Shown here: positions 5,260-6,778 of the stretch, piece after piece | Layout of the letters: each line of letters starts with the position of its first letter | How positions within the stretch are numbered: position 1 is the stretch's first letter | Assembly (NCBI GenBank): GCA_946480685.1 | Contig: CAMLLI010000239.1 | Location: forward strand, 1-6,778 | DNA: 6,778 nt | Reading direction: 5' to 3' | Source: an uncultured Flammeovirgaceae bacterium | GTDB lineage: Bacteria > Bacteroidota > Bacteroidia > Cytophagales > Cyclobacteriaceae | The notes under the pieces: model-generated | Told to the model about the DNA's origin: nothing | The model's input: the letters and a program-made list of their open reading frames with translations, nothing else | Database searches by the model: none | Program-made: the position numbers and the translations under genes

Positions 5260-6778
5260 ATGAAAAAACTCTACAGGAGCATGAGTTTGTCATTGGCAAT
5301 GATGCTGATGCTTGCTTCAGTGGTGCTGGCACAAGAGCGAATTGTGACCGGAACAATCACTGACGAAACAGGTACCGGGATGCCGGGAGTTAACGTTCTC
5401 GTGAAAGGCACTTCTGCAGGTACAGCAACTGACACCGAAGGAAAATTCAGAATCGCGGTGCCCAATTCAGATGCTATCCTTATCGTAACATTTGTCGGCT
5501 ATTCAACTACAGAAGTCCCTGTGGGCTCACGATCCGTGGTGGATGTTGCGCTCAACCCTGACGTTACAACCTTCCAGGAAATTGTTGTTACAGGTTACAC
5601 AACTGAAAACAGAAGAGAAGTTACAGGTGCCGTATCGACTATACGTCCGGCAGAACTTGTTGCTGTTCCTTCCGGTAACGTGGAGCAGCAGCTTCAGGGC
5701 CGCGTGCCCGGTGTAACAGTAATTACCAACGGTCAGCCTGGTACAACCAGTGTGGTTCGTATCCGTGGTTTCGGTGCGTTCGGTGGTAACGATCCTCTCA
5801 TTATCATTGACGGTCTGCCGGTAGGCGCCAGTGATTTCCTTTCACCGGATGATATCGAATCAACAACTGTACTGAAAGATGCTGCTTCAGCTTCTATATA
5901 TGGTGCACGCGCAGCGAACGGTGTAATAGTATATACTACCAAAAAAGGTAAGAAGTCGGATGGTAAACTTCGTGTAAACTACGATGGCGTTTTAGGGGTT
6001 ACTGTTCCGGGTAAAGTGGATAACATTATGAATCCACAGGAACAAGCTGATTGGACCTGGAATGCGATTCGCAACACAGCAACTCAACTCGGTGAAACAC
6101 CGGAGTTCAAGAGTGATCAATATGGTAACGGAGCAACGCCTGTGCTACCCGACTATCTGAAAGTTGGTGATGCATCGGGTGTGGTTGGATCAATCGATCT
6201 GAACGCTGAACGTGCCAAGTATAATAATGATGCATCGAAAGGCCCTGTATACCTGGTGATCCCTGCTAACAAATCAGGTACAAACTGGTGGGATGAAATT
6301 ACTCGCCCGGCAAGATTGCACCGCCATAACCTGAGCTTCTCCGGTGGTGGTGAAAGAAGTGCATTCTATGTGAGCTTGGGTGTACAGGATCAGGATGGTA
6401 TCCTTATTCATCAGAACTTCAAACGCTATACTTTCCGTATCAACTCTGAGCACAACGTTCATAAAAATTTCCGCATCGGTCAGAACATCCAGTTCACATA
6501 CCTGAGCAGAAAAGGAATCATCGGTGGTAGTGGAGGTCGTGGTGCTGCAAACGAAGAAAGCGATGTGTTGTCTGCTTTCCGTATGCCTGCCATCATTCCG
6601 GTACACGATGCGTTCGGTGGTTATGCAGGTACCATTGCTAAAGGATTTAACAACCCACGCAACCCTGTGGCTGCACGCGACAGATCTTCTGACAACGGTG
6701 CATATAGCATTCTTGGTTTCGGTAATATATATGCCGAGCTGGATCTCCTCAAGCATTTGACCTGGCGCACGAGCTTTG
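5260..6778 (+). CDS. SusC/RagA family TonB-dependent outer-membrane receptor, N-terminal 506 residues
   Basis: The reading frame is open from the ATG at 5260 to the right edge, covering about half of a typical 1000-residue SusC-like protein. Residues 1-24 form a Sec signal peptide (MKKLYRS, then a Leu/Met-rich core, ending VVLA before Gln25). Residues 27-100 are the carboxypeptidase-regulatory-like domain ('VTGTITDETGTGMPGVNVLV'). 'FQEIVVTGY' (105-113) marks the junction to the plug. The plug (about 115-230) carries 'LQGRVPGVTV', 'IRGFG', 'PLIIIDGLPV' and the SusC signature 'LKDAASASIYGARAANGVIV' (205-224). The barrel starts around 235. Such proteins form the outer-membrane channel that imports glycans or other ligands with a SusD-like lid, powered by TonB. 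The susD gene would be expected just downstream, outside the window. Ligand is unknown. There is no N-terminal FecR-interacting (STN) domain, so control is likely by DNA-binding regulators, fitting the operators upstream. Confidence 0.95.
   Translation, partial: MKKLYRSMSLSLAMMLMLASVVLAQERIVTGTITDETGTGMPGVNVLVKGTSAGTATDTEGKFRIAVPNSDAILIVTFVGYSTTEVPVGSRSVVDVALNPDVTTFQEIVVTGYTTENRREVTGAVSTIRPAELVAVPSGNVEQQLQGRVPGVTVITNGQPGTTSVVRIRGFGAFGGNDPLIIIDGLPVGASDFLSPDDIESTTVLKDAASASIYGARAANGVIVYTTKKGKKSDGKLRVNYDGVLGVTVPGKVDNIMNPQEQADWTWNAIRNTATQLGETPEFKSDQYGNGATPVLPDYLKVGDASGVVGSIDLNAERAKYNNDASKGPVYLVIPANKSGTNWWDEITRPARLHRHNLSFSGGGERSAFYVSLGVQDQDGILIHQNFKRYTFRINSEHNVHKNFRIGQNIQFTYLSRKGIIGGSGGRGAANEESDVLSAFRMPAIIPVHDAFGGYAGTIAKGFNNPRNPVAARDRSSDNGAYSILGFGNIYAELDLLKHLTWRTSF

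Noticed and set aside
6274..6756. A 160-codon minus-strand ORF within the receptor gene
   Set aside because: It is antisense to a continuous SusC-like frame with clear family motifs, and has no recognisable domain itself.

Overview
The window looks like chromosomal DNA of a Bacteroidota bacterium. The strongest evidence is the start of a SusC/RagA-type TonB-dependent receptor with its N-terminal carboxypeptidase-regulatory-like domain. Supporting points are the absence of clear Shine-Dalgarno sequences before starts and the presence of a GMC oxidoreductase/gluconate-2-dehydrogenase-subunit-3 pair of the kind common in this phylum. Placement below phylum (perhaps Cytophagales or Chitinophagia) is only a guess.

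Layout. Positions 1-4795 hold five genes, all on the minus strand. In order of transcription they are cysteinyl-tRNA synthetase (cysS, 4795-3293), the membrane-insertion factor YidD (3202-2933), a soluble-looking FAD-dependent GMC dehydrogenase (2877-1132), a Tat-type lipoprotein of the gluconate 2-dehydrogenase subunit 3 family (1065-406), and the first 94 codons of a Tat-exported Gfo/Idh/MocA oxidoreductase (282 to the window edge). A hairpin at 364-397 separates the last two genes. A 464-bp regulatory gap (4796-5259) divides this leftward block from a plus-strand SusC-like receptor (5260 onward), which is cut by the right edge; a susD partner would be expected beyond it.

How the genes fit together. 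cysS and yidD are housekeeping. The next three genes form a sugar-oxidation module. The GMC protein carries the FAD site, the catalytic His/Asn pair and a four-cysteine cluster, but no signal peptide. Its small partner carries a twin-arginine signal and a lipobox-like cysteine, which fits the known 'hitchhiker' export of FAD glucose dehydrogenase-type complexes. The Tat-exported Gfo/Idh/MocA protein probably acts on the same or a related sugar in the periplasm. The SusC-like receptor would import a glycan or other ligand across the outer membrane, but nothing here proves that it serves the same substrate.

The gap before the receptor holds several related palindromes centred on AAACGTTT, resembling operators of LacI-family regulators. 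I found no RNA genes, CRISPR arrays, insertion sequences or prophage genes. No wholly new system is evident. The most interesting points are the operator cluster, the redox module without a visible cytochrome subunit, and a long inverted repeat between cysS and yidD.
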